From a virus, in the IMG/VR virus record IMGVR_UViG_3300033064_003260, positions 1 through 41,090 of that record: a DNA stretch of 41,090 nucleotides; one strand, given 5' to 3'. The first letter of the stretch is position 1, and each line of letters starts with the position of its first letter. Shown in pieces: positions 1 to 6,424 of this stretch. The notes under the pieces are model-generated. The model was not told the origin of the DNA. It searched no databases and saw nothing but the letters and a program-made list of their open reading frames with translations. A program made the position numbers and the translations under genes.

Positions 1-44
1 ATAATGTCGATTTGGTCGGCGGTTAAGTCGAGCATAGCGATCAT
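1..44 (-). CDS. Start of a leftward gene, cut by window edge
   Basis: On the complementary strand an ATG at 44 follows a strong Shine-Dalgarno sequence (CGGAGGA, complement of 51-57) by 6 bases and opens a frame reading MIAMLDLTADQIDI up to the window edge. Only 14 residues are visible, so no function can be given. It is the only leftward gene I can support here, and it diverges from the rightward genes beginning at 210, which makes 45-209 a divergent control region. An in-frame ATG at 35 is a weaker alternative start. Confidence 0.55.
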   Translation of the reverse strand, partial: MIAMLDLTADQIDI

Positions 45-129
45 GCGAATTCCTCCGTGAATTACTTCTCTGTCGGTCGGGCGATCCCTCGCGTCTCGAC
101 TGAAATGTAGTCCCCGCCACTTCAATTTC

Positions 130-157
130 AAGCCCCCCCGCATTTGCGGGGGGGCTT
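130..157. terminator. GC-rich perfect hairpin in divergent gap
   Basis: A 12-bp perfect stem (AAGCCCCCCCGC, loop ATTT, GCGGGGGGGCTT) lies between the leftward start at 44 and the rightward start at 210. Rightward it is followed by only a weak T-rich stretch (GCTTT). It could stop rightward transcription entering from the left, insulate the divergent genes, or form a 5' leader structure for the 210 gene. Its position upstream of both starts is odd for a plain terminator. Confidence 0.55.
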
Positions 158-171
158 GCTTTGGCCCAGAA

Positions 172-188
172 GTCTGGACAGGATTACC
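172..188 (+). promoter_or_regulatory. Intercistronic GTCTGGACA motif
   Basis: GTCTGGACAGGATTACC is a member of the repeated 17-base family with consensus GTCTGGACACGnnAACC. It lies 21 bases before the first rightward start, after the hairpin at 130-157. Probable protein-binding or transcription-start element; role inferred only from recurrence. Confidence 0.5.
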
Positions 189-209
189 ACAAGTGGAGGA
201 TGGACACCG

Positions 210-635
210 ATGAAACAGCCGATTTCAGTGCAAGATGCGGCGGCGATTCTGGGAATTTCCAGGGTGGCCGTCGCAAAGCGAATCCAGCGGGGGACACTTC
301 TGGCCCTGCCGCTGTCGAGCAAGGGTTGGATGGTCTGCCAAGAGGCCGTCGCCGGCAAGCCTCACTCACCGGAAGAGTTCGAGCGGGTCTGCTCTCGGTA
401 CATCTCTGTCCCAGAGGCCTGCGACATCGTCTGCGTGACTGACGGCATGGTGATCCGGATGCTCAACGACGGCCGGCTGAATGGATTCCGCCTCAACGAC
501 AACGCATGGGCGGTCGAGAGGCGGTCGGCGGAGAAAAACATCCGCGAGTACATGCGAACAGAATCCCAGGGCGGACGGCCCCGAGACCTGATCAAGTCGC
601 ATCGCCCGGCGAAGCGGCGGCAGAAAACCGCTTGA
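210..635 (+). CDS. Tandem helix-turn-helix DNA-binding protein
   Basis: 141 residues. Two excisionase/MerR-type helix-turn-helix units can be read in series: residues about 5-40 (ISVQDAAAILGISRVAVAKR followed by a GW-containing wing) and about 65-105 (YISVPEACDIV, VIRMLNDGRLNGFRL). The basic tail, rich in Arg and Lys, suits DNA contact. The start at 210 is chosen over the ATG at 144 because a purine-rich ribosome site (GTGGAGGA) precedes it by about 9 bases and because the HTH begins at once. As the first gene after the divergent gap it is a good candidate for a regulator of this element, perhaps of the repeated operators. The exact family is not identified. Confidence 0.75.
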   Translation: MKQPISVQDAAAILGISRVAVAKRIQRGTLLALPLSSKGWMVCQEAVAGKPHSPEEFERVCSRYISVPEACDIVCVTDGMVIRMLNDGRLNGFRLNDNAWAVERRSAEKNIREYMRTESQGGRPRDLIKSHRPAKRRQKTA

Positions 636-659
636 CGGCGTTTGCCGTGTCCGTACATT
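632..659 (+). promoter_or_regulatory. Promoter with GTGTCCGTAC, apparently leaderless
   Basis: TTGACG (632-637), a 16-base spacer and TACATT (654-659) form a sigma70-like promoter. The -35 hexamer contains the TGA stop of the upstream gene. The -10 ends only six bases before ATG 666 and no Shine-Dalgarno is present, so transcription would begin at or next to the start codon. The spacer end carries GTGTCCGTAC (647-656), the inverted form of the GTACGGACAC motif seen elsewhere. Confidence 0.6.
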
Positions 660-665
660 ACGGCC

Positions 666-893
666 ATGTCGAACGTCGATCACCCCCGGCACTACAACGC
701 CCACCCGAAGGGCATCGAGTGCATCGATGTGGTCGAGGAATGGCCCTGCTTCAACGTCGCGACGGCCGCAAAGTATCTGTGGCGATGCGACCACAAGGGC
801 AGGGACATCGAAGACCTCCAGAAGGCGGTCTGGTACATAGAACGAGAAATTAGCAGGAGGCAGTTGTATGGACACGGAAAGCCACAAGACTGA
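666..893 (+). CDS. DUF3310-family small phage protein
   Basis: 75 residues. The opening VDHPRHYN, the motif GIECIDVVE, the central AATAAKYLWRC-like segment and the LQKAVWYIEREI helix match the DUF3310 family, common in phages and sometimes labelled nucleotide kinase by link to T7 gp1.7. The chemistry of most members is unproven. An earlier ATG at 642 would overlap the promoter; 666 is preferred because the family starts near the DHPxHY motif and the promoter geometry gives a leaderless transcript starting there. It overlaps the next gene by 26 bases, implying translational coupling. Confidence 0.75.
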   Translation: MSNVDHPRHYNAHPKGIECIDVVEEWPCFNVATAAKYLWRCDHKGRDIEDLQKAVWYIEREISRRQLYGHGKPQD

Positions 894-1110
894 CTGGCCG
901 GAGACGGTCGGCCGCTTTATCGGCACTTGCATGGTCGCGACGGTAGTCGCGATGGTCTCTTCATTCGCGCTCTCGGTCGCCTGGAATGCCGGTCCTGCGA
1001 AAGTCCTCTCACAACCAGACCTGACTTGGGCCGACTCGCTGGCCTGTCTCGTGTCGATCTGGATTCTGTCGGCGCCTCTGCGAGGCTTCCGCGTCAAACT
1101 GGTGGACTAA
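868..1110 (+). CDS. Small two-helix membrane protein
   Basis: 80 residues with two hydrophobic segments: about residues 17-39 (IGTCMVATVVAMVSSFALSV) and about 56-70 (SLACLVSIWILSAPL), separated by a short polar loop and followed by a basic tail (RGFRVKLVD). Start ATG 868 follows AGGAGG by about 8 bases inside the end of the DUF3310 gene. Likely sits in the host inner membrane. No family recognised. Confidence 0.65.
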   Translation: MDTESHKTDWPETVGRFIGTCMVATVVAMVSSFALSVAWNAGPAKVLSQPDLTWADSLACLVSIWILSAPLRGFRVKLVD

Positions 1111-1113
1111 GTC

Positions 1114-1392
1114 GTGGACGCAGTCTTCGTAATCGCATTTGTGGCCGCTGGATGCCCGCCGTGCGACGACTTCAAGGCCGATCTCCGGCATGGCAGCATC
1201 GAGAACGACGTCCGGATCGTGGTCGTGGACATCAAAGAGCGGCCGGAACTCGTCGCCAAGTGCCGCGTCACCGTCACGCCGACGTTCGTGGCGATCCGGG
1301 ACGAGCGGCAAGTCTTTCGCAAGTCTGGCTACACCTCGACGGAGTCGCTTAACCAGTGGCTGGAGGACGTAAAACCAGTTGCACTGAGATAG
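1114..1392 (+). CDS. Thioredoxin-like protein with CPPC motif
   Basis: 92 residues, the size of a minimal thioredoxin or glutaredoxin. It shows the order beta strand (VFVIAFVA), active-site GCPPCDDFKADL at about residues 14-25, a second strand (VRIVVVDI), and the cis-proline loop VTPTFVAI, as in thioredoxin folds. CPPC is an unusual but known active-site variant. The GTG at 1114 is the only reasonable start. A role as reductant for a phage enzyme or in cytoplasmic disulfide exchange is inferred. The ncRNA promoter at 1379-1406 overlaps its 3' end. Confidence 0.75.
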   Translation: MDAVFVIAFVAAGCPPCDDFKADLRHGSIENDVRIVVVDIKERPELVAKCRVTVTPTFVAIRDERQVFRKSGYTSTESLNQWLEDVKPVALR

Positions 1393-1406
1393 CGTGTCCG
1401 TACAAT
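1379..1406 (+). promoter_or_regulatory. Promoter for candidate small RNA
   Basis: TTGCAC (1379-1384), a 16-base spacer ending GTGTCCG, and TACAAT (1401-1406), five of six to the -10 consensus. The predicted start near 1413 is two bases before the closing stem of the RNA at 1415. GTGTCCGTAC (1394-1403) is the same inverted operator-like string as in the promoter at 632-659. Confidence 0.6.
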
Positions 1407-1412
1407 CACGAC

Positions 1413-1492
1413 CTGAGTCGCGTAGCGAAGGCATCGGTTACTTCATTACGGAAAGAACCACCGAGGCCGCTTGTTCTCGCGACTCTTTTTTT
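1413..1492 (+). ncRNA. Candidate Y RNA-like small RNA upstream of TROVE gene
   Basis: The roughly 75-80 base transcript predicted from the promoter at 1379-1406 has its two ends paired: GAGTCGCG (1415-1422) is the exact complement of CGCGACTC (1478-1485), followed at once by seven T (1486-1492), a Rho-independent end. Inside, AGCG/CGCT (1424-1427 with 1468-1471) and TCGGT/ACCGA (1434-1438 with 1460-1464) extend the structure. Bacterial Y RNAs that bind Ro60 are typically short, closed by a terminal stem and encoded next to the Ro60 gene, as here. I do not see the animal Y RNA bulged-C consensus clearly, so the Y RNA label rests on position and architecture. Confidence 0.5.
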
Positions 1493-1511
1493 GTGCCAGG
1501 GAGACCTCGCT

Positions 1512-2786
1512 GTGAAGACGAACGTCAAGCCCGCTCCTCGAACTGAGTCGCCGCTGGTCAGGCTTCGTCGCAGTGTCCTCTCGTGCCTCCTGTGGGAGGG
1601 CGAGTTCTACGAGGCCGGCGAATCGATCGCTGCTCGCATTGTCGGACTCTGCCGCGAAGTGCCGCCGCATGAGATCGCCTCGCTCGCGATCGCGGCCAGG
1701 ACGAAGTTTCATCTTCGTCATGTCTCGCTGCTCCTTGCTCGCGAGGTCGTGCGGCACGGACACGGTCCGATGGTCGCCGACACGGTCGATGCCGTGATCC
1801 AGCGAGCAGACGAACTGGCAGAATTTCTGTCGCTCTACTGGATGAGCGAGCGACAACCACTCTCGAACCAACTCAAGAAGGGTCTCGCGAGAGCCTTCCG
1901 CAGGTTCGACGCCCACCAACTCGCGAAGTACAACCGCGACGAGACGGTGAAACTCCGCGACGTCCTGTTCTTGTGCCACGCCAAGCCTGTCAACGACGAG
2001 CAGGCGGCAGTGTGGAAGGCTCTGATCGACGGCACGCTCGCGACTCCCGACACCTGGGAGGTCTCGCTCTCTGCTGGTTCGGACAAGAAGGCGACGTTCG
2101 AGCGGCTGATCCGCGAGGGATCGCTCGGCTATCTGGCTCTGCTTCGCAATCTTCGCAACATGGTCGAGGCCGGCTGCGACCTGTCGCTCGTCCGCACCGC
2201 GATCCTGGCTCGTCGAGGCGCTCATCGAGTGCTGCCGTTCCGGTATGTCGCGGCTGCACGGGCCGTGCCGCAACTCGAACCGACACTCGACACGGCACTC
2301 CTGGCCTCGCTGCTGGACGTTCCGGTCCTAAATGGCAAGACGATCGCCCTGGTGGACGTCTCGGGATCGATGGTCGAGCCGCTCTCGCAGAAGTCTGACC
2401 TCATGCGGATCGACGCAGCGGCCTCGCTGGCCTCGATCCTGCACTGCGACGACTTGCAAGTCTTCACGTTCTCCCAAGGTGTCGTCGAGGTTCCGCCCCG
2501 GAGAGGCATGGCCGGCATCGACGCGATCATTCGGTCGCAGCCTCACTCCTGCACCTACCTCGGCGCGGCGATCGAGTACATCAACCGTCTGCCTCACGAC
2601 CGGCTGATCGTCATCACCGACGAGCAGTCCCATGACTCCGTGCCGTCGCCTGTCGCCGGCAGGATGGCTTACTTGATCAACGTCGCCTCGTGCGAGCGCG
2701 GCGTGGCGAACGACTCCTGGACTCGGATCGACGGGTTCAGTGAGAACGTGATTGCCTACATCGCAGAGATCGAGTCGGGTCGTTGA
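1512..2786 (+). CDS. Ro60-like TROVE-vWA RNA-binding protein
   Basis: 424 residues from GTG 1512. Residues about 10-265 form a helical-repeat region typical of TROVE (for example ASLAIAARTKFHLRHVSLLL and LRNLRNMVEAG), the ring that holds RNA ends in Ro60. Residues about 276-424 form a von Willebrand A domain with an intact MIDAS: DVSGS (D282, S284, S286), T348 and ITDE (D370). Family members bind misfolded RNAs and Y RNAs and in Deinococcus tether PNPase to RNA. It is shorter than most bacterial Ro60 (about 500-540). GTG 1512 is chosen because AGGGAG lies 8 bases upstream; a longer reading from 1356 would run through the small RNA. The MoxR-type ATPase downstream is notable because vWA proteins often pair with MoxR. 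Confidence 0.88.
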   Translation: MKTNVKPAPRTESPLVRLRRSVLSCLLWEGEFYEAGESIAARIVGLCREVPPHEIASLAIAARTKFHLRHVSLLLAREVVRHGHGPMVADTVDAVIQRADELAEFLSLYWMSERQPLSNQLKKGLARAFRRFDAHQLAKYNRDETVKLRDVLFLCHAKPVNDEQAAVWKALIDGTLATPDTWEVSLSAGSDKKATFERLIREGSLGYLALLRNLRNMVEAGCDLSLVRTAILARRGAHRVLPFRYVAAARAVPQLEPTLDTALLASLLDVPVLNGKTIALVDVSGSMVEPLSQKSDLMRIDAAASLASILHCDDLQVFTFSQGVVEVPPRRGMAGIDAIIRSQPHSCTYLGAAIEYINRLPHDRLIVITDEQSHDSVPSPVAGRMAYLINVASCERGVANDSWTRIDGFSENVIAYIAEIESGR

Positions 2787-2803
2787 CTCTCTGCTGACGC
2801 GAA

Positions 2804-2840
2804 GGTAGCCTTTGTCTGCACACAGACACCTGGGGCTACC
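2804..2840 (+). promoter_or_regulatory. Leader hairpin covering the GTG start region
   Basis: GGTAGCC (2804-2810) pairs with GGCTACC (2834-2840), and inside it TGTCTG (2813-2818) pairs with CAGACA (2823-2828) around a CACA loop. The only Shine-Dalgarno-like run (GGGG, 2832-2835) lies in the right arm, so the fold could control translation of the gene starting at 2845. A TTGACT at 2783-2788, overlapping the TGA stop of the TROVE gene, may be a -35. Confidence 0.5.
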
Positions 2841-2844
2841 ATCC

Positions 2845-3045
2845 GTGGACGATCAGATCATCGAGTTCCTGTTGGCCGACGAAGGCCGAGACTTGCGACT
2901 CGCGGCCTTTGATGCCGTCGTCGCCACGGGCAGGCCGCTGCGGATGAATCTGCCGCAGGCCCTGGAACTGATCTCCTGGCTGGCCCGGCATCACGGCGAG
3001 CCCGGCGAAGCGGCCCGGCTGGCCGTCGAAATGCTGGCCGGCTGA
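2845..3045 (+). CDS. Small hypothetical protein
   Basis: 66 residues from GTG 2845 (VDDQIIEFLLADEGRDLRLA...). It is predicted mostly helical and acidic at the start, with a LELISWLARHHGEPGEAARLAVEML segment near the end; no family recognised. A longer reading from TTG 2812 would run through the hairpin at 2804-2840, so the shorter form is preferred. It lies between the TROVE gene and the conserved promoter block that begins six bases after its stop. Confidence 0.5.
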   Translation: MDDQIIEFLLADEGRDLRLAAFDAVVATGRPLRMNLPQALELISWLARHHGEPGEAARLAVEMLAG

Positions 3046-3050
3046 CCCCA

Positions 3051-3156
3051 GTTTCTCACTTTCCCAAGTGTCCAGTCAGGGAGGGCAGTGTGCTTTTCCC
3101 CGGGAAAGCCGCAGTTTTGACTGACCACTTGCTTTTCTTCCGACGTCGGTTATTCT
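3051..3156 (+). promoter_or_regulatory. Conserved promoter block, copy 1 (palindromic operator)
   Basis: The block opens with GTTTCTCA and AAGTGTCCAGTCAG, then CCCCGGGAAA, then a promoter: TTGCTT (3129-3134), 16-base spacer holding the palindrome CCGACGTCGG (3140-3149), and TATTCT (3151-3156). It drives the AAA+ gene at 3222. Four blocks of this kind occur in the window. An operator inside the spacer is a standard site for repression by occlusion of RNA polymerase. Confidence 0.75.
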
Positions 3157-3221
3157 TCTCCTGTCGCCGCGAACTGGTCGCGACGGCAAGCCCAGCCCAG
3201 AAATGAGAAGGAAGCCCACCC

Positions 3222-4559
3222 ATGAGCAACGCAGCCACCACCCCCGCTTGGCAGTCATACAAGATCGGAACCGTCGTCACCGTCGCCGACGGTCGCGAGT
3301 TCACGATCACCTCGATCGACGAGCGGAAGACCTCTGGCGGCTACTCCAGCCGCCTGTACACGCTGTGGGGCCCCGACGGAAAGATCGTCGTCAAGACCAG
3401 CCGCAGCCTCACTCTGTGGATTGAAGGGAAGTCTGGAGACGAGAACTCGCCTCCGCCAAAGGAGCCCCAGGCCGTCGTCGAGGTCGAGGTCGATGCCTCG
3501 CTGGGCCAGGCCGCCGTCGAGGCCGATGCCTCGCTGGGCCAGTCCGTTGTCGAGGCCGAGGCTCGCGAGGTCGATATCTCGCTGGGCAAGGCGATCGCCG
3601 CTGCCGTCGAGTCCTATCTGTCGCCGGTGGGCAAGAGCGGAGTCGATCGCGACGAGATCGCCGAGATCGTGCGTGAGGAGATCGTCCGCGTCGGCATCGC
3701 CCGTAAGGTCGAGGTCACCCGCCACGACGGCACCGTCGCGAACGTGGGTGTCCAGCACTCGTCGTTCGAGGCTGTGCTGCGGATCGTAGCCCAGCGGATC
3801 AACGTCTGGCTCCCCGGCCCTGCCGGCTCGGGCAAGACGAGTGCAGCCGCAGCGGTCTCGGAGGCTCTGACCCTGCCGTTCTACGCTGTGAGCGTCGGGC
3901 CGCAGACCAGCCAGAGCCAACTCCTGGGCTACTACGATGCCAACGGGAAGTATGTCACGACGCAGTTGCGGCAGGCTTTCGAGCACGGCGGCGTGTTCTT
4001 GCTCGACGAGGTTGACGCGGGCTCGCCCGCCGTGCTGGTGACGATCAACGCCCTGCTGGCGAACGGCCATGCGTCGTTCCCCGACCGGGTCGTCGGGCGT
4101 CATCCGGACTTCGTTCTGCTCGCGGCCGGCAACACCTACGGCCAGGGTGCGGATCGGGAGTACGTCGGACGGCAGCAACTCGACGCGGCGACCCTCGATC
4201 GGTTCGCGGTCCTCGACTGGGAGTACGACACGGCTCTGGAGGCTCACTACGCGGGCCTGCCGCTCGATGTGTTCGAGGGCCTGCCCAAGGCCAAGAGGTG
4301 GAAGTTCCTGCCCGTCGACGACGCGGCAAACGTCCAGGCTCGGTGCGAGGAGTATGCCCGCGAGGCCGTGAAGATTCGACGGGCAGTGGCCGGCTTCGGC
4401 AAGGGGCTGCGGCTCCTCGTCGGTCCCCGCTCGATCTACAACGGGCTCGCCCTCATTCGGGCTGGCTTCAGGGTGCAGGATGTGCTGGAACTGGTTGTCT
4501 GGAAGGGCTGCGACAAGGACACCCGCGCTAAGGTCGAGCAGGCCGCGAAGGCTCTCTGA
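3222..4559 (+). CDS. MoxR/CbbQ-type AAA+ ATPase
   Basis: 445 residues. Residues 1-70 form a beta-rich N-terminal domain; residues about 85-125 hold a low-complexity linker with three DASLGQ-like repeats (DASLGQ, DASLGQ, DISLGK). The AAA+ core has Walker A GPAGSGKT (199-206), Walker B FLLDEVD (259-265), sensor-1 asparagine in LLAAGNT (304) and an arginine-finger region DAATLDRF (321-328), as in the AAA_5/MoxR group that remodels partner complexes, often through vWA proteins. ATG 3222 follows AGAAGGAAG. It has its own promoter block and lies just after the TROVE-vWA gene and before two paralogous unknowns, suggesting a functional module. Target unknown. Confidence 0.87.
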   Translation: MSNAATTPAWQSYKIGTVVTVADGREFTITSIDERKTSGGYSSRLYTLWGPDGKIVVKTSRSLTLWIEGKSGDENSPPPKEPQAVVEVEVDASLGQAAVEADASLGQSVVEAEAREVDISLGKAIAAAVESYLSPVGKSGVDRDEIAEIVREEIVRVGIARKVEVTRHDGTVANVGVQHSSFEAVLRIVAQRINVWLPGPAGSGKTSAAAAVSEALTLPFYAVSVGPQTSQSQLLGYYDANGKYVTTQLRQAFEHGGVFLLDEVDAGSPAVLVTINALLANGHASFPDRVVGRHPDFVLLAAGNTYGQGADREYVGRQQLDAATLDRFAVLDWEYDTALEAHYAGLPLDVFEGLPKAKRWKFLPVDDAANVQARCEEYAREAVKIRRAVAGFGKGLRLLVGPRSIYNGLALIRAGFRVQDVLELVVWKGCDKDTRAKVEQAAKAL

Positions 4560-4565
4560 TGAATT

Positions 4566-4583
4566 GTCTGGAGACGGCAAGCC
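4566..4583 (+). promoter_or_regulatory. Intercistronic GTCTGGA motif
   Basis: GTCTGGAGACGGCAAGCC, a member of the repeated family, starts 6 bases after the stop of the AAA+ gene and its last three bases begin the hairpin at 4581. Confidence 0.45.
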
Positions 4584-4617
4584 TCCCCGGCCTCGTTGGG
4601 CTCGGGGCCGGGGAGGC
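4581..4617 (+). terminator. Strong intergenic hairpin without U-run
   Basis: GCCTCCCCGGCC (4581-4592) is perfectly complementary to GGCCGGGGAGGC (4606-4617), a 12-bp all-GC-rich stem with a 13-base loop. No T-run follows, so it may be a pause, an mRNA-stabilising end or a processing site between the AAA+ gene and its downstream partner rather than a classical terminator. Confidence 0.45.
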
Positions 4618-4660
4618 GGGAATCGAGACGAGCCCACACACCGCACCGGAGACTTGAGAC

Positions 4661-5479
4661 ATGATTGACAAGGCCACGACCGTTGTGTTTGAGAGCGTCG
4701 GCGAATTCCTGGCCGATGCCTGCAAAGACTCCCACCCCGACTCCCACGGGAAGGGCGAAAAGGAGTTCCACGGCACGAACACGTTCCAAGAAGCCGTCGA
4801 TCTGGCGACGAAGGGCTGGCCGAGTGGCCGTCGGCGACTGGAGTCGCTGCGAGCCGAACTCGACGAGGCCGTCCGCAGGGCCGTCGAGGCCAAGGCCGCG
4901 ACTCAGCACTATGACGTTGTCGGAGACTACATCGACGTCGGCCGGGTCTTGGAAAGCGAGCCAGAGTGCTGCGGCTCGTACCTCGACGCCGAGGGTGGCC
5001 ACACCAGATCGAAAGTCGTGAAGATCGTCGCCAACGTGTCCGCCCTGGGCCGTGTCGAAGAGCAGCAGATTTTCTCCCTGGGCGCGGCGATCTATGCCGC
5101 GATCGATCTCGTCGAGTCGCTTGGTAGCCGAGTCGAACTCTGGCTCGGCTCTGGCTCGGAGCAGCGCGGCGGCAAGCGGCTCAATGTCCTCGTCAAGATC
5201 AAGGATGCGGCCCAGCCGTTCGAGGCCGACCGGCTCGCCTTCTACCTGTGCAGTGCGGCCAGTCTGCGACGGCTTTTCTTCAGCGTCGAGTGTCAGCGAG
5301 GCTTCTACCCGTCCTGCACCCGCACGACCTATCTGGATGCCGAAGAGGGGACGATCATCACGGCCGAGGCACGGCACGACGACCACACCCAGGCCCGCCG
5401 GATCGCCCGGGTGATCGAGACTTGCGAGGCCTGCGGTGTCCGGTTCAGCGAACAGGAACTGGCCCAAATCACGGCCTAA
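4661..5479 (+). CDS. Conserved phage protein, paralogue A
   Basis: 272 residues. It aligns by eye over its full length with the next gene (5561-6424): both have an FxxTxTFxEAVDLAxxGWxxG segment near residue 45, a D(V)xGxYIDVxRxLxxEPECCG segment near residue 85-105, a SK/SR-VVxI strand, and a hydrophobic AAIDLVESxGxRxE helix. This pattern matches an uncharacterised phage family often found near MoxR-like ATPases (possibly DUF7192; label from memory and unverified). No catalytic motif is evident. ATG 4661 begins at the expected point, though its Shine-Dalgarno (CCGGAGACTTGAG) is modest. Confidence 0.7.
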   Translation: MIDKATTVVFESVGEFLADACKDSHPDSHGKGEKEFHGTNTFQEAVDLATKGWPSGRRRLESLRAELDEAVRRAVEAKAATQHYDVVGDYIDVGRVLESEPECCGSYLDAEGGHTRSKVVKIVANVSALGRVEEQQIFSLGAAIYAAIDLVESLGSRVELWLGSGSEQRGGKRLNVLVKIKDAAQPFEADRLAFYLCSAASLRRLFFSVECQRGFYPSCTRTTYLDAEEGTIITAEARHDDHTQARRIARVIETCEACGVRFSEQELAQITA

Positions 5480-5490
5480 AACCAGGGGAC

Positions 5491-5519
5491 TTGCTTTTAG
5501 CCGACGTCGGACATATATT
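5491..5519 (+). promoter_or_regulatory. Palindrome promoter, short form
   Basis: TTGCTT (5491-5496), CCGACGTCGG (5501-5510) and TATATT (5514-5519, 17-base spacing). This copy lacks the upstream GTTTCTCA...GTGTCC half of the larger blocks. It separates the two paralogous genes and gives the second its own promoter. Confidence 0.7.
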
Positions 5520-5560
5520 TCCCTCAGTCAGACACAGCCCCGCCCAGGAGACCCAGACCA

Positions 5561-6424
5561 ATGGCCACCATCGTCAAGCGATTCGACTCAGTCCGCGATC
5601 TGCTCGCCGAGGTCACCGACACTTCGCGGCCGATCAAGTCGGGACTCAAGGTGACCTCGCAGGATAGGGGCCGCGAAGGCTTCTTCTGGACGAAGACTTT
5701 CGGCGAGGCCGTCGATCTCGCCCGTGGCGGGTGGGCCGAAGGCACGGCCAAGATCGTCAAGCATCGCGAGGCCTGCTCGGCATTCCTGGCCGCCGCCAAG
5801 ACCGCCAAGACTCGCGAGTTTGGTTGGGACGTCACCGGGCAGTTCATCGACGTCTCGCGGCTCCTGAGCGGCGAGCCCGAATGCTGCGGCAACGAGTTCG
5901 ACGGCGGCAACCAGATCGCCTCGCGAGTGGTCTCGATCCGGCTCAATCAGAGTGTGTCCGGCGGGATCAGTGCCGACACGATCTGCGCTCGCGGCGTCAC
6001 GGTGCTGGTCGCGGTCGATCTGCTGGAGTCGCGCGGCGTCCGCTGCGAGGTCACGGTCTCGAAGGGCTCGAAGAGTACGGGCTGTGCCGGCTCTGTCCGA
6101 AACTTGCAGGTCGATTCGCACGTTGTCGTGAAGCAGGCCGGCGACCCGGTCGACCTCGACAAGTTGGCCTTCTGGGTCGCGCACCCTGCCTCGTTTCGCC
6201 GGCTGGGCTTCCGGCTCAACGAGCAGAACGGACTCTCGCCCTGCGGTGCTCAACCGGCTCGCCTGAGCGACTACGGAGCCGACCCGAACGTCATCGAGAT
6301 CGACGAGATTCTGTCCGGTGCCAGCCTGAGCGAGAGGCAGTTGCGAGCCAACGTCCTGGCGATCGCCAAGGGCTGCGGCCTGGAGTTCAGCGACGAGGAA
6401 CTTGCGGAGATCGCCCGATCATGA
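5561..6424 (+). CDS. Conserved phage protein, paralogue B
   Basis: 287 residues, homologous throughout to paralogue A at 4661-5479 (shared EAVDLARGGW, GQFIDVSRLLSGEPECCG and VAVDLLESRGVRCEV segments). The pair implies an old gene duplication followed by divergence, each copy keeping its own promoter. Function unknown; shared context with the MoxR ATPase and TROVE-vWA protein suggests participation in that module. ATG 5561 lies about 42 bases after the -10 with CAGGAGACCC upstream. Its TGA stop overlaps the next ATG. Confidence 0.72.
   Translation: MATIVKRFDSVRDLLAEVTDTSRPIKSGLKVTSQDRGREGFFWTKTFGEAVDLARGGWAEGTAKIVKHREACSAFLAAAKTAKTREFGWDVTGQFIDVSRLLSGEPECCGNEFDGGNQIASRVVSIRLNQSVSGGISADTICARGVTVLVAVDLLESRGVRCEVTVSKGSKSTGCAGSVRNLQVDSHVVVKQAGDPVDLDKLAFWVAHPASFRRLGFRLNEQNGLSPCGAQPARLSDYGADPNVIEIDEILSGASLSERQLRANVLAIAKGCGLEFSDEELAEIARS

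Noticed and set aside
366-1097. 243-residue leftward frame
   Set aside because: Antisense to three well supported + strand genes with no start signal.
1413-1492. tRNA gene at the small-RNA locus
   Set aside because: No CCA end, no T-loop GTTCGAATC-type consensus and no anticodon arm could be placed. The closed terminal stem plus poly-T fits a structured small RNA.
1356-2786. Long TROVE reading frame starting at 1356
   Set aside because: Its first 52 codons run through the small-RNA promoter, the RNA and the poly-T terminator. GTG 1512 with AGGGAG fits better.
3255-4646. 463-residue leftward frame opposite the ATPase gene
   Set aside because: A high-GC shadow of codon bias on the other strand. 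No ribosome site or recognisable domain, and the + frame has complete AAA+ motifs.
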